Positions 39,605 to 39,737 of a stretch of DNA of 39,737 bases are shown here, piece by piece. Within the stretch, counting starts at the first letter, position 1; each line of letters opens with the position of its first letter. The position numbers and the translations under genes are program-made. The notes below the pieces were generated by a model, which had not been told where the DNA came from, made no database searches, and worked only from the letters and a program-made list of their open reading frames with translations. The stretch comes from Pseudomonas sp. Q11. GTDB lineage: Bacteria; Pseudomonadota; Gammaproteobacteria; Pseudomonadales; Pseudomonadaceae. The DNA is taken from NCBI RefSeq assembly GCF_024494355.1, contig NZ_JAKNQY010000037.1, positions 1 to 39,737 of the forward strand, written 5' to 3'.

Positions 39605-39737
39605 GGGAAACGCGTTCGCTCCAGAACAGGCCGGCTACCAGGCCGCCTCGCTTTTGATTTTGATCTTGGGCGCCCCGTTAACCACGCTGGCCGAACGTAG
39701 GTATTGCGTAGTGGGCACCTCGGCATGGATGCCGAGG

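Larger units (their letters stand above)
39060..39737. repeat. Structured repetitive region, gene-free, cut by window end
   Basis: No credible gene. The region has a chain of hairpins: ACTTTTGG / CCAAAAGT at 39135-39157, GGGCCAT-CC-ATGGCCC at 39246-39261 and TCCCGGCAT-CC-ATGCCGGGA at 39272-39291. The last belongs to the left arm (39272-39360) of a ~90-bp inverted repeat whose right arm is 39648-39737. Between the arms lie a hexamer repeat and REPs. This looks like a multi-copy non-coding element. Confidence 0.7.

Noticed and set aside
39068..39700. 210-aa open frame with a Lys-Ser repeat
   Set aside because: The repeat is a translation of the GAGCAA satellite and the rest covers REPs and hairpins; no ribosome site or family match.

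Overview
The window is a chromosomal segment of a Pseudomonas, most likely of the P. fluorescens group. This rests on high-GC codon use, a cyoABCDE bo3 oxidase operon, the run zapE / rplM-rpsI / petABC / sspAB in the order known from Pseudomonas, and many copies of two Pseudomonas-type REP families (GTGGGAGCGAGCCTGC... and GTGGCGAGGGAGCTTGC...), mostly arranged as inverted pairs (REPINs).

Layout. (1) 1-6591: REP sequences, dsbB, a long gene-free leader with several hairpins, then cyoABCDE (cytochrome bo3 ubiquinol oxidase plus heme O synthase) closed by a strong terminator. (2) 6555-7386: a HigB2/HigA2-type toxin-antitoxin pair lying exactly between two identical 37-bp copies of the terminator that ends cyoE. 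(3) 7415-12856: REPINs, an unrecognised 234-aa protein, a PAS-GGDEF diguanylate cyclase, a LysR regulator divergent from an ArgD-like aminotransferase, and an OmpA-family lipoprotein. (4) 13035-25927: a 13-kb ectoine/hydroxyectoine island. The uptake operon ehuBCDA is on the minus strand. The MocR-type regulator enuR is divergent from it. The catabolic genes eutB-eutC-doeA-doeB, then doeX (Lrp type)-doeC-doeD, follow on the plus strand. Together they would import ectoine, hydrolyse and deacetylate it to 2,4-diaminobutyrate, and convert that through aspartate semialdehyde to aspartate. A eutA homologue is not in the window. (5) 25928-32790: a triple REPIN array, zapG/yhcB, a small alpha/beta hydrolase, trpS with an additional C-terminal domain, zapE, and a GlxA-type AraC regulator divergent from an acyl-CoA dehydrogenase. 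(6) 32804-38965: a Tas-like aldo-keto reductase, rplM-rpsI, petABC (cytochrome bc1), sspA-sspB. (7) 38966-39737: a gene-free repetitive region with a hexanucleotide tandem repeat, REPs and a ~90-bp inverted repeat cut by the window end.

The most notable signals outside the genes are four. A 17-bp dyad occurs upstream of both cyoA and petA, suggesting one regulator for two respiratory complexes. A 17-bp near-repeat lies upstream of enuR/ehuB and of eutB, a good candidate EnuR operator. The toxin-antitoxin cassette sits between duplicated terminators. Long hairpins lie in the cyo leader and between petC and sspA. No tRNA, rRNA, insertion sequence or CRISPR array was seen. All assignments come from reading the sequence and from family knowledge; no database search was run.
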